Of a stretch of DNA of 64,000 nt, positions 47,776-56,313 are shown piece by piece (within the stretch, counting starts at the first letter, position 1; each line of letters opens with the position of its first letter). Made by a program: the position numbers and the translations under genes. This DNA comes from Staphylococcus massiliensis CCUG 55927 (GTDB lineage Bacteria > Bacillota > Bacilli > Staphylococcales > Staphylococcaceae). The notes below the pieces were generated by a model. The model made no database searches. It had not been told where the DNA came from and saw only the letters and a program-made list of their open reading frames with translations. The DNA lies in assembly GCF_000298075.1 (NCBI RefSeq), contig NZ_JH815593.1, positions 1,132,597-1,196,596 of the forward strand. Reading direction: 5' to 3'.

Positions 47776-49299
47776 TCAATCAGACGACTTTAGAAGCCCT
47801 TCTTTTTCAAGATATTCACGTGCTACTTTCTCTGGTGATTCACCTTCTACAGACACTTTATAGTTCATCTCTTGCATGTCTTCATCAGAAATTTTGTTCT
47901 CAAGTTTATTTAACGGTTTCTTAATTTCTTCATGTTTTTCGATGTAGGACTTTTTAAACATTGGCGCACCTTGATAAGGCGGAAACACTTTCTTATCATC
48001 TTCTAGCACAATCATATCGTATTTCTTAAGTTCTGCATCTGTTGAATAAGCGTCGATGAGATTGATATCACCCTTTTCAACAGCTTGATAACGTAACTTA
48101 GGTTCCATTGTTTTTACGTCATCAAAGTTTAAGCTATAGGATTTCTTAATTGCTTTAAATCCATCACCGCGGTCATTAAATTCCATAGTGAAACCAGGTT
48201 TAATTTCGTCTTCAACCTTTTTCAAGTCGCTAATCGTTTTGAGGTCGTGTTCTTCAGCAAAGTCTTTCTTAACCGCAAGCGCGTATGTGTTGTTAAATTT
48301 CATTGGTTTTAACATCGTCATATCATGTTTTTTCTCAAGACTTTGTTTCGCTTGGTTGTATACTTTATCTGCATCTTTAGATTTAGGCGGTTCTTTTGTA
48401 AGTTCGCCTAAAACCGTACCTGTAAACTCAAGGTAACCATCTATGTCTCCAGATTTTAAAGCGTTAAATAAGAATGATGTTTTACCTAAACCATCTTCTA
48501 CTTTTACCGTGTCATCTGTTTCTTCTTCAATCAGAATCTTATACATATGTGTAATAATCGAAGGCTCAGCACCTAACTTACCAGCTATTGTGATATTGTC
48601 ACCCTTCTTCGTGAGCATAGGACCTACGATGACGAGTAACATAGCGAGTAAAATACTTAACAGGATGATTAAGGCCTTTTTATAAGAGACGCGCTCTAAA
48701 TAACGAAGCACAAAGTCAAATAGGATGGCTAAAATCGCAGCCGGTATTGCACCAATAAGAATTAACGATGCATCATTGCGATCGATACCGAGTAAGATAA
48801 GATCACCAAGACCACCTGCACCAATTAAAGCTGCGAGTGTAGCCGTACCAACGATAAGCACCATAGCTGTTCGAATCCCTGCCATAATGACGGGCATTGC
48901 GATTGGTAACTCTACTTTAGTTAAACGTCGTAACGGCTTCATACCAATACCTTTAGCCGCTTCAACAAGAGAGCCGTCTACTTCCTTAATACCCGTGTAA
49001 GTATTACGGAGAATCGGCAATAATGCATACACGACTAACGCAATTATAGCTGGTACTTTACCGATACCGAATAACGGAATCATTAAACCAAGTAAGGCGA
49101 GTGATGGAATCGTTTGAAGCACCGCCGCTATATTAATCACGATTTCTGAAATTTTCTTCGTCTTAGTTAATAAGATACCGAGTGGCACACCAATTAATCC
49201 CGCGATTAACAGTGCTATAAAGGATAATTGAATATGCTCGATTAACACTTGCAACAGTTCAGACTTACGTTCTGCTAACGTTTCGAAGAATTGTTTCAT
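47776..49299 (-). CDS. egtU: OpuC/EgtU-type ABC permease fused to a binding domain
   Basis: A 507-residue fusion. Residues 1-230 are an ABC permease with six helices and the EAA loop (EAAKGIGMKPLRRLTKVELPIA). Residues 233-507 are an extracellular type II binding domain. Such genes are usually annotated as glycine betaine/carnitine/choline (OpuC) systems. The binding domain here, with KLGAEPSI, GLGKTSFL, EFNDRGDGFK, AYSTDAEL and FPPYQGAPMFK, closely resembles my memory of EgtU, the ergothioneine importer of Streptococcus pneumoniae. Ergothioneine is therefore a good alternative substrate. It overlaps the ATPase gene by four bases. Confidence 0.75.
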   Translation of the reverse strand: MKQFFETLAERKSELLQVLIEHIQLSFIALLIAGLIGVPLGILLTKTKKISEIVINIAAVLQTIPSLALLGLMIPLFGIGKVPAIIALVVYALLPILRNTYTGIKEVDGSLVEAAKGIGMKPLRRLTKVELPIAMPVIMAGIRTAMVLIVGTATLAALIGAGGLGDLILLGIDRNDASLILIGAIPAAILAILFDFVLRYLERVSYKKALIILLSILLAMLLVIVGPMLTKKGDNITIAGKLGAEPSIITHMYKILIEEETDDTVKVEDGLGKTSFLFNALKSGDIDGYLEFTGTVLGELTKEPPKSKDADKVYNQAKQSLEKKHDMTMLKPMKFNNTYALAVKKDFAEEHDLKTISDLKKVEDEIKPGFTMEFNDRGDGFKAIKKSYSLNFDDVKTMEPKLRYQAVEKGDINLIDAYSTDAELKKYDMIVLEDDKKVFPPYQGAPMFKKSYIEKHEEIKKPLNKLENKISDEDMQEMNYKVSVEGESPEKVAREYLEKEGLLKSSD

Positions 49300-50255
49300 G
49301 ATAACGCACCTCTTTGACTATGAGCTAAGAAAGTAAAGACGTCTTGTCGGTTAAGCTGGTAAAACATTTCGCCATCACAACATACCAAGACGTTATCTGA
49401 ACGGGATAACTCATCATAAATATCTTGTATCGTCGCATCTTCACTCACGACTGGTAAACTCGGATCTTCATCCGTCTTAGGTAAGTGAATTTGGTTAATA
49501 ATATCTTTCACCGTCACTTGTTTAATCATATATGCGTCTAAGTCACCAATAAATTGTCTTACGAACTCATTTTTCGGCTGCGTCATAAATTCATCAGGTG
49601 TTCCAATTTGTTCTTGGTGCCCCTCATTTAAAAGACAGATACGATCACCTAATTTGAAGGCTTCTTGTATGTCATGCGTCACGAAGACAATCGTTTTCTT
49701 AATCTTACTTTGAATATTTAATAAATCATCTTGAAGTTTTTCTCTACTAATTGGATCTAATGCACTAAACGGTTCATCCATGAGAATAACAGGTGGATCT
49801 GCAGCTAATGCACGAAGCACCCCAACTCTTTGACGTTGCCCACCTGATAACTGATGAGGCAGACGGTCTTTATAAACTTCAGGTTCTAAACCAACCATTT
49901 CCATAAGTTCGTTAACACGGGCGTCAATGCGCTTAGCGTCCCATTTCTTCATTTGAGGCACTTGCGCGATATTATCTTTAATCGTCATATGCGGAAATAA
50001 AGCAATTTGTTGAAGCACATAACCAATATCCCATCTCATTTCATGAACAGGATAACTACTTATTGGTTTGTCGTTGAAATAGATAAACCCGTCTGTTAAA
50101 GGGATTAAGCGGTTAATCATCTTAAGTGTAGTCGTTTTACCGCAACCAGATGGTCCAATTAAGACGAAAAATTCGCCCTCTTTAATATTAAAGCTTAAGT
50201 CATCTACGGCTACTTTATCCTTGTAACGCTTGGTCACATTCTTGAATTGAATCAT
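49296..50255 (-). CDS. egtV: ABC transporter ATPase, OpuCA/EgtV type
   Basis: A 319-residue ATPase partner of the fused permease. Walker A is GPSGCGKTT, the signature LSGGQRQRVGVLRAL and Walker B VILMDEPFSALD. A C-terminal CBS-like pair (about 235-315) may sense ionic strength or nucleotides. The ATG at 50255 (MIQFKNV) follows AGAGG; the upstream in-frame extension is AT-rich leader. Substrate as for the permease: osmoprotectant or ergothioneine. Confidence 0.78.
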   Translation of the reverse strand: MIQFKNVTKRYKDKVAVDDLSFNIKEGEFFVLIGPSGCGKTTTLKMINRLIPLTDGFIYFNDKPISSYPVHEMRWDIGYVLQQIALFPHMTIKDNIAQVPQMKKWDAKRIDARVNELMEMVGLEPEVYKDRLPHQLSGGQRQRVGVLRALAADPPVILMDEPFSALDPISREKLQDDLLNIQSKIKKTIVFVTHDIQEAFKLGDRICLLNEGHQEQIGTPDEFMTQPKNEFVRQFIGDLDAYMIKQVTVKDIINQIHLPKTDEDPSLPVVSEDATIQDIYDELSRSDNVLVCCDGEMFYQLNRQDVFTFLAHSQRGALS

Positions 50256-50348
50256 ATCATTACCTCTTTTAATATGTATTTTTAACAAAAGATGATAAAT
50301 TAATGTAAGTTTAGAGTATATTCCAAATTTTTACAACATTTAATATTG

Positions 50349-50431
50349 AAAAAGGTTTACCTACTTCAAATCACATACCAACACATACTATAAAAGAATC
50401 GGAATTATGAATGATTCGAGTAGATAAACCT
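50349..50431 (-). terminator. Long-stem terminator of recQ
   Basis: Two 18-19 base arms, 50413-50430 (minus-strand GGTTTATCTACTCGAATC) and 50354-50372, pair along their length with one bulge and two G-T pairs around a loop of about 40 bases, then TTTTTC. Confidence 0.75.
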
Positions 50432-50438
50432 ATAATGT

Positions 50439-52217
50439 TTAAACCTTATCTTTATAAGACTGAATCGTTTCTAAGAATTTAGGGCAATAATGTTTAAGTT
50501 TATAACTACCTACCCCATCTATAACTATCATATCTTGTTTCGTTTCTGGTTTACGTTTCGCAAATTCTTCTAATGTATAATCAGAGAATATACTTACTGG
50601 CGCGATGTTCAATTTATCACTTAATTGCTTGCGCACTTTAATCAATTCATCAAATAAGGCACGATCAATACCTTCAACAGTATTAATACTAACCTTTTCT
50701 CTAGCTTTTTGTTTAAATGGTGTCGTAAATACAGATTTTTCACCACTTAATACTGATTTAACCGTTTTATCACAGATTAAAACACCATCTTGTTCATTTA
50801 AAAAGCCCTTAAAACGGAGTTCATCGATAAGATGATGACATTCACTTGTTGTATACATCTTCATAAGTCCAAACGTCGTCACCTTATCAAATCCGGAATG
50901 CTGAATGTAATCAGATGTTTCACCACGTAGGACTTGAATAACGGTATTATATGTTTCCTTCTGACCAAGTCGACAGATACAACTAATAATTTTCTGAGCT
51001 TCTCTTGTCATGTCGTAAGTCTTATCTTGCTTTTGACAATTGCTACACTGTCCACACTCTTCTAGCTTTTCATTAGGTTCAAAATAATGCACCAAAGTCG
51101 CTTCTAGACATTTCTTTGTCTTTGTGTAATGCATCATCTTAGTGAGCTTTTCACCCATGCGCTCTTTATAATCTTCGTCGGCTTGAGACGATTGTATAAA
51201 GAACTGATGTAGCCCAATATCACGGTCGCTAAACATCAAGATACATTCACTATCAAGACCATCTCGCCCTGCACGACCAGCTTCTTGGTAGTAACTTTCT
51301 AAATCACCTGGCATGTTATAGTGAATCACGTAGCGTACATTTGATTTATCGATCCCCATACCAAAAGCGTTCGTCGCAACCACAACATCGACATTATCAA
51401 ACACGAAGTCATTCTGAGCTTCTTCACGTTCCTTATTTGTCATACCAGCATGGTAAAAGATTACACGCACATTTTCTTGCTGCAAAGCTTCATAAATTTC
51501 TTCAACTTGCTTTCTCGTTGAACAATAAATAATACCTGATTGTTTATCGTGTGCCTTAACATAATCAATCACGAATTTTTGACGTTGATAAGTTGGATTC
51601 ACCTTGAAAATGAGATTTCGACGCTTCGTACTTGTTTTGACAAGGTTCTTTCGGTCAATTGTAAGACGCGACATAATATCCTTCTCAACTTCATTCGTCG
51701 CTGTCGCAGTTAAAGCAACAATTGTAAATGCTTGTGGTAGTGATAATACTTTATGTATAACTTCTTGGTAACTCGGTCTAAAATCATGCCCCCACTTAGA
51801 AATACAATGCGCCTCGTCAAATGCAATGAGTTTAATATCAAGTTTTCGAATCATATTCATGAAGTAATGTTGTGAAAAGCGCTCAGGTGCAATAAAAAGA
51901 AATTGAATTTCACCTTGTTTCAGTGAAGCTTCAACTTCTTTTTGCTGTTGTTGCGACAAACTACTATTTAAATAAGCAGCTTTAATACCTATTGCCTGTA
52001 ATTGATCCACTTGGTCTTTCATCAAAGAAATTAGCGGACTAATCACGAGGGTGATGCCGCCTTTCATTAACCCAGGGATTTGATAGCAAAGTGATTTACC
52101 GCCACCAGTTGGCAGTACGCCAAGGGTATGTTCATGGTCCATTACTTTTTCAATGATTTCTCTTTGGCCCGGTCGAAATGACGCATAACCAAAATAATGT
52201 GATAATGTTTCCTCCAT
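50439..52217 (-). CDS. recQ: ATP-dependent DNA helicase RecQ
   Basis: A 592-residue 3'-5' helicase of recombination and replication-fork repair. Motif 0 FRPGQREII, Walker A LPTGGGKSLCYQIP, the DEAH box FDEAHCISKWGHDFRPSY and motif VI QEAGRAGRDG are present, followed by the zinc site (CGQCSNCQ), a winged-helix region and a C-terminal HRDC domain (about 515-590). I place the start at ATG 52217, five bases after GAGGG; an ATG at 52229 overlapping the ABC-F stop is possible. It is transcribed with the ABC-F gene. Confidence 0.95.
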   Translation of the reverse strand: MEETLSHYFGYASFRPGQREIIEKVMDHEHTLGVLPTGGGKSLCYQIPGLMKGGITLVISPLISLMKDQVDQLQAIGIKAAYLNSSLSQQQQKEVEASLKQGEIQFLFIAPERFSQHYFMNMIRKLDIKLIAFDEAHCISKWGHDFRPSYQEVIHKVLSLPQAFTIVALTATATNEVEKDIMSRLTIDRKNLVKTSTKRRNLIFKVNPTYQRQKFVIDYVKAHDKQSGIIYCSTRKQVEEIYEALQQENVRVIFYHAGMTNKEREEAQNDFVFDNVDVVVATNAFGMGIDKSNVRYVIHYNMPGDLESYYQEAGRAGRDGLDSECILMFSDRDIGLHQFFIQSSQADEDYKERMGEKLTKMMHYTKTKKCLEATLVHYFEPNEKLEECGQCSNCQKQDKTYDMTREAQKIISCICRLGQKETYNTVIQVLRGETSDYIQHSGFDKVTTFGLMKMYTTSECHHLIDELRFKGFLNEQDGVLICDKTVKSVLSGEKSVFTTPFKQKAREKVSINTVEGIDRALFDELIKVRKQLSDKLNIAPVSIFSDYTLEEFAKRKPETKQDMIVIDGVGSYKLKHYCPKFLETIQSYKDKV

Positions 52218-52228
52218 AATATCCCTCA

Positions 52229-54106
52229 TTAATTTAATAATTCTTCGAGTTCACTCCATCTTGTGATGTCATTATCATACGTTTCTTCTAAAATTTCTTT
52301 TTCTTCATTGAGTTCTTTAATTTTCGCATAATCGTTACCCGCTTCAATCATCTCACTGTCAATCGCTTCAAGACGTGCTTCAGTTTCATCAATACGCTCG
52401 ATTAACGTTTCATATTCACGCTTTTCCTTATAAGATAGTCCAGATTTCTGTGGCTTAGACTTTGTATGTTTGACCTTGTCACGGTCACGTTGTGCTTGCG
52501 CTTCATCTTCAACAGCTTTTTTATAAGCGAGATAATCATCAAAGTCGCCAATAACTCGTTCTATTTGACCATCGTGTATATACCAATACGCTTTCGCAAC
52601 CTTATTTAAGAAGTATCGGTCGTGGCTAACCGTAATTACCGTGCCACCGAAGTCCTCAATGTATTGCTCTAATATCGTAAGCGTTTCTGTATCTAAATCG
52701 TTCGTAGGCTCATCGAGCAGTAATACGTTCGGTTGATGCACAAGTAAGCGTAAGAGATACAGACGCTTTTGTTCGCCACCAGACAGCTTATAAACTTTCT
52801 TACCATGCGTCGAACTCGGAAATAGAAAGCGTTCCAGAAGCTGTGTAATGGATACATTCGTGCCATCCTTTTGCTTAGCGACTTCACTTTCTTCCCTTAA
52901 GAAATCAATCATACGTATATCACGGTCCAAACGCTCATCCGTTTGTTTGAAATATGCCACTTTTACCGTCTGACCAATTTTAAGGTCGCCATCAAAGTCC
53001 TTATCCTCACCACTTAATATATTCAACAACGTCGTCTTACCAACACCATTCGGTCCAACGATACCAACACGTTGGCCGCTTTGCACAATCTCTGAAAAGC
53101 CCTTAAACAATGTTTTATCTTTAATCGATTTTGATACATCTTCAAGTTCGTATACTTGTTTACCAAGTCGTGAGTACGCGAGGTTCAATTCACCACTACG
53201 TTCTTGCGTGTGACCTTTAACTTGAGATTCTAAGTCTTTAAAGCGTTGTTTACGCGCTTCTTGTTTCGTCGTACGTGCTTTTACACCGGCGCGCATCCAC
53301 TCTAATTCCTTTTTATAAAGTGACTTTTCTTTGTCACGTTGTTCTGCCTTAATACGTTCATTCTCAGCACGCATCTCTATGTATGATTCATAATTACCAG
53401 GATACGTCGTCAGTTGACCTTGATTTAAATCAACGATACGTGTCGCCACTTCATTTAAAAAGTAACGATCATGCGTCACGAAAAGCACAGTATGCGGATA
53501 TTGCTTTACAAAGTTGATAAGCCAATGAATTGATTCAAAATCTAAATGGTTCGTAGGCTCATCTAATAATAGTAAGTCTGGCATTTCGATTAACGACTTC
53601 GCAAGTGTAACACGCTTTTGTTGGCCACCTGACAAGGCGCCTACTTTTTTATCAACGTCATGAATGCCAAGTTTAGTTAAGATCGTTTTAATTTCAGCAC
53701 TGTAGTCCCATGCATTTAATTGATCCATGTCGTTTTGCGCTGCCATCATCTCGTTAAGCGCTTCATCTGTCATCACATTACTATAATGCTTCGTCGCTTG
53801 TTCATAACGTTTAATCGCGCGCATCGTCTTTGTGTCTACGTCCATGACCGTTTCAAAAACAGTCTTATCGAGATCTAAGTCTTGCTTTTGAGCTGAGTAG
53901 CAAATATTGTAGTCTTTAGGGTGTGTGACTGAAGCTTCAAAATCTTCATCTAAGTTCGCAATCACTTTAAGTAATGTACTCTTACCTGTCCCATTAATGC
54001 CAACGAGTCCGATTTTCTCATGTTCTGAAATTGATAAATTAAGATCATCAAAAATCACTTTATCTGCGTGCATTTTCTTTAAATGTTCGATTTTATATGC
54101 TTCCAT
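52229..54106 (-). CDS. ABC-F family ATPase (Uup-like)
   Basis: A 625-residue cytosolic protein with two ABC cassettes and no membrane domain. Walker A sites are GINGTGKST and GPNGVGKTT; signatures LSGGQQKRVTLAKSL and LSGGEQKRLYLLRLL; Walker B LLLDEPTNHLDFES and LLLDEPTNDLDTET. A charged interdomain linker with WMRAGVKARTTKQEARKQR and a C-terminal coiled coil (about 555-625) are as in Uup-type ABC-F proteins, which act on ribosomes or nucleic acid. Nothing marks it as an antibiotic-resistance ABC-F. Confidence 0.88.
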   Translation of the reverse strand: MEAYKIEHLKKMHADKVIFDDLNLSISEHEKIGLVGINGTGKSTLLKVIANLDEDFEASVTHPKDYNICYSAQKQDLDLDKTVFETVMDVDTKTMRAIKRYEQATKHYSNVMTDEALNEMMAAQNDMDQLNAWDYSAEIKTILTKLGIHDVDKKVGALSGGQQKRVTLAKSLIEMPDLLLLDEPTNHLDFESIHWLINFVKQYPHTVLFVTHDRYFLNEVATRIVDLNQGQLTTYPGNYESYIEMRAENERIKAEQRDKEKSLYKKELEWMRAGVKARTTKQEARKQRFKDLESQVKGHTQERSGELNLAYSRLGKQVYELEDVSKSIKDKTLFKGFSEIVQSGQRVGIVGPNGVGKTTLLNILSGEDKDFDGDLKIGQTVKVAYFKQTDERLDRDIRMIDFLREESEVAKQKDGTNVSITQLLERFLFPSSTHGKKVYKLSGGEQKRLYLLRLLVHQPNVLLLDEPTNDLDTETLTILEQYIEDFGGTVITVSHDRYFLNKVAKAYWYIHDGQIERVIGDFDDYLAYKKAVEDEAQAQRDRDKVKHTKSKPQKSGLSYKEKREYETLIERIDETEARLEAIDSEMIEAGNDYAKIKELNEEKEILEETYDNDITRWSELEELLN

Positions 54107-54215
54107 AATAATTTCATCCTTTTATTTCACAATACTTACATTTACTGGTAGACTTAATTCAGTTCTATATATTATACATCTTTTTACTAATAAATGATAG
54201 AAGGAGACTTTGTAG

Positions 54216-55031
54216 ATGCAAGAATTATTCCAAAGTTTGCCACCTTACATACAAGCACTTTTCGCAGGTATCGTAACGTGGTTATTAACTGCACTTGGTG
54301 CGGCTTTTGTATTCTTTTTCAAGAATATTAACGATAAAGTCTTGAGCTCTATGCAAGGTTTTGCGGCAGGCATTATGATAGCTGCAAGCTTTTGGTCTCT
54401 TTTACAACCAGCAATCGACTTTGGTAATGGAAGTCCATTCTCATTCGTACCTGCTGCCATTGGTTTCTTATTAGGCGGTCTCTTTATACGTTCACTAGAC
54501 TTAGTGATTCCGCATATGCATCGTAATACGAACGATAAGAGCCAAGTTAAAGAAGGTATGAAGTCAAGTTTAGATAAAAATATATTACTTGTACTAGCAA
54601 TAACGCTACATAATATTCCTGAAGGTTTATCCATCGGGGTTGCATTTGGCGGCGTTGTTACAGGAAATTCACATGCCACATTATTAGGCGCACTCACTTT
54701 AGCAATTGGTATCGGTATTCAGAATATCCCTGAAGGTGCTGCCTTATCTATGCCAATCCGTGCTTCAGGCGCTTCTAAAATGAGAGCCTTTAACTACGGA
54801 CAAGCATCTGCTATTGTAGAACCTATCTTTGCGACAATTGGTGCTTTAGCGGTTGTATTCATAACGCCAATGCTACCATATGCATTAGCTTTTGCTGCAG
54901 GCGCAATGATATTTGTGGTTGTAGAAGAACTCATTCCAGATTCACAAAACGGTAATAATACAGACCTTGCGACAATGAGTCTCATGATTGGCTTTACCAT
55001 TATGATGATTCTAGATGTTGCCTTAGGTTAA
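54216..55031 (+). CDS. ZIP-family metal transporter
   Basis: A 271-residue membrane protein of eight helices. Metal-site motifs are LHNIPEGLSIG in helix IV (about 132-142), QNIPEGAALSM in helix V and VEELIPD near residue 230. The His-containing variable loop is short (HMHRNTNDK). ZIP proteins import zinc and other divalent metals. The metal is not decided by sequence. The ATG follows AAGGAG. Confidence 0.9.
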   Translation: MQELFQSLPPYIQALFAGIVTWLLTALGAAFVFFFKNINDKVLSSMQGFAAGIMIAASFWSLLQPAIDFGNGSPFSFVPAAIGFLLGGLFIRSLDLVIPHMHRNTNDKSQVKEGMKSSLDKNILLVLAITLHNIPEGLSIGVAFGGVVTGNSHATLLGALTLAIGIGIQNIPEGAALSMPIRASGASKMRAFNYGQASAIVEPIFATIGALAVVFITPMLPYALAFAAGAMIFVVVEELIPDSQNGNNTDLATMSLMIGFTIMMILDVALG

Positions 55032-55036
55032 AACAT

Positions 55037-55076
55037 GAAAGGACGTGGGCGCTATGTAGCGACACGTCCTTTTTAG
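55037..55076. terminator. Terminator between the ZIP and fusB-type genes
   Basis: AGGACGTG (from 55040) pairs with CACGTCCT, with an inner CGCTA/TAGCG stem, followed by TTTTTA on the plus strand. On the minus strand it follows the fusB-type stop but has only a poor T-run (TTTCATG). Confidence 0.88.
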
Positions 55077-55082
55077 TATGCG

Positions 55083-55724
55083 TTAATTCAGTTTATTCAC
55101 AAAGTGATAGAATTTAGTGAGATCAGTTAATTGACGGTTGCACGTTTGGCTATCATAACAAATATAATCGCCCTTCTTCGTATACATCCCGTCACCCGAT
55201 TCCTTACTTTTATGCAAGAATAATGACACCTTACTCTCTTTATTACATATCGAGCAAAAGCCCTTAACCGTTTTCGGCGATAGCTCGCCGTAAAATCCTT
55301 TCAATTGATCTGATTCATCATAGTACAACATGTAACGACGGTTTGATGACGGATCATTCCAACCTAGAAAGGTTGAAGCTAATAAATCTTCAGAGCTAAA
55401 GTTTGGAACCTTAAGCTTCTTAACTTTTCGAAATTGCTTTTCAATCTGCTTAGATGACGGCATTTGAAAAGGAATGACATATTGGCTAACGACGTTTAAG
55501 ACTTTCTCAATCTGGTATTTAGATAATTTGATATCCTTGAGCGTTTCAAGGGATGCTTCAAGTTCAGGCGTAACAGCTTCAAACACGTTACGAATATTAT
55601 GAAGCACATCCGCCATTTGGTGCTTAACCGTTTCTGGGTCGTTAACGGATTTGTAGATATTATGCAGTTGATACATTTGTTCCGCGATATAGTGATATTG
55701 GTAAGGATAAATTTGTTTCGTCAT
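55083..55724 (-). CDS. fusB: FusB-type EF-G-binding fusidic acid resistance protein
   Basis: A 213-residue two-domain protein of the FusB/FusC/FusD/FusF family, which binds EF-G and frees ribosomes stalled by fusidic acid. The match runs over its length: IYPYQYHYI at the start, VIPFQMPSS, FLGWNDPSSNRRYMLYYDE, LKGFYGELSP, and the zinc finger GFCSICNKESKVSLFL..GDYIC...CNRQLTDLTKFYHF with four Cys. Which named variant it is closest to cannot be settled by eye. It stands alone behind a leader-peptide attenuator and is flanked by the second 41-bp array. Whether it confers resistance here is inference. Confidence 0.88.
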   Translation of the reverse strand: MTKQIYPYQYHYIAEQMYQLHNIYKSVNDPETVKHQMADVLHNIRNVFEAVTPELEASLETLKDIKLSKYQIEKVLNVVSQYVIPFQMPSSKQIEKQFRKVKKLKVPNFSSEDLLASTFLGWNDPSSNRRYMLYYDESDQLKGFYGELSPKTVKGFCSICNKESKVSLFLHKSKESGDGMYTKKGDYICYDSQTCNRQLTDLTKFYHFVNKLN

Positions 55725-55799
55725 GATTCATTTTCCTTTCTTTTAGTTGTGTTGGAAAAGATACCTTGTAGGAAAAGAATCTGCTACAAAGTACCTTAG
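55725..55799 (-). promoter_or_regulatory. Translational attenuator of the fusB-type gene
   Basis: Alternative stems on the minus strand. (1) CTGCAAAGTAC (55820-55810, inside the leader peptide) pairs with GTACTTTG..GCAG within 55793-55781. (2) GGTACTTTGTAG (55795-55784) instead pairs over 12 positions with CTACAAGGTATC (55771-55760). (3) GATTCTTTTCC (55781-55771) pairs with GGAAAATGAATC (55736-55725), covering the ribosome binding site and start region of the gene with one bulge. Stem 2 excludes stems 1 and 3. A ribosome stalled in the leader would block stem 1, favour stem 2 and release the gene. Confidence 0.8.
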
Positions 55800-55850
55800 T
55801 TATGGTGCTGTACTTTGCAGTATTAAACTTGAATCGTTAAAACGAATCAT
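55800..55850 (-). CDS. 16-residue leader peptide of the fusB-type gene
   Basis: A short ORF, MIRFNDSSLILQSTAP, with its own ribosome binding site (AGAGGGAG, eight bases before the ATG). It ends 75 bases ahead of the fusB-type gene. Its codons 11-14 form arm 1 of the attenuator, so translation of the last third of the peptide decides which stem forms. Too short to be a functional enzyme; I read it as a regulatory leader like those of erm genes. Confidence 0.75.
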   Translation of the reverse strand: MIRFNDSSLILQSTAP

Positions 55851-55874
55851 AATATCAACTCCCTCTTGAGTTTC

Positions 55875-55883
55875 AATATAACA
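55875..55883 (-). promoter_or_regulatory. Extended -10 promoter of the fusB-type gene
   Basis: Minus-strand TG-T-TATATT (-10 at 55875-55880) with no good -35. A start near 55868 would place the leader's ribosome binding site almost at the 5' end of the transcript. Confidence 0.45.
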
Positions 55884-55987
55884 TATTTCATCGGTTCTCT
55901 TGGTTTAAGCGGTTTGTAACATTTATGTCGTTGAATGTTCAGACTTTGATATTCGGTCAAGCTTTGTTGATTGGGTTTGAGATGTGT

Positions 55988-56192
55988 TGAGACTTGATGA
56001 CGGTTTCACCATCAAGTTTGAAACGCCCTGAAACTTGATGACAGTTTCGCCATCAAGTTTGAAACGCCCTGAGACTTGATGACGGTTTCGCCATCAAGTT
56101 TGAAACGCCCTGAGACTTGATGACGGTTTCGCCATCAAGTTTGAAACGCCCTGAGACTTGATGACGGTTTCGCCATCAAGTTTCAAACGCCT
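55988..56192. repeat. 41-bp tandem repeat array (5 units)
   Basis: Five contiguous 41-bp units start at 55988, 56029, 56070, 56111 and 56152. Each holds ACTTGATG, about 10 bases (ACGGTTTCGC), CATCAAGT (an eight-pair stem), then TTGAAACGCCC and TGAG. Units are nearly identical; the first has CACC for CGCC, the second has ACAG, and the last decays at its end. It lies between the ltaS terminator and the fusB-type promoter. The sequence is unrelated to the array at 29745, but period and layout are the same. Confidence 0.95.
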
Positions 56193-56253
56193 ACCGCAAT
56201 AGCGACTTCGCTTAATTCTACTCAAAATCACACCCGTAATCCCCCATCCAACC

Positions 56254-56288
56254 AAAAAAGAACCGAAACGCTTGAACGTTTCGGCTCC
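56254..56288 (-). terminator. Terminator of ltaS
   Basis: GAACCGAAACG (56260-56270) pairs with CGTTTCGGCTC (56277-56287), followed on the minus strand by TTTTTT. Confidence 0.93.
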
Positions 56289-56313
56289 TTATCGAATTTA
56301 TGAAAAAGTTGTA

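Noticed and set aside
48188-48436. Plus-strand ORFs opposite the transporter genes (48188-49000)
   Set aside because: Antisense to well-supported permease/binding-domain coding sequence; no start signals.
52229-54106. ABC-F gene as an antibiotic-resistance (Vga/Msr-type) determinant
   Set aside because: The linker and C-terminal coiled coil look like housekeeping Uup-type proteins, and it is linked to recQ as in the core genome.
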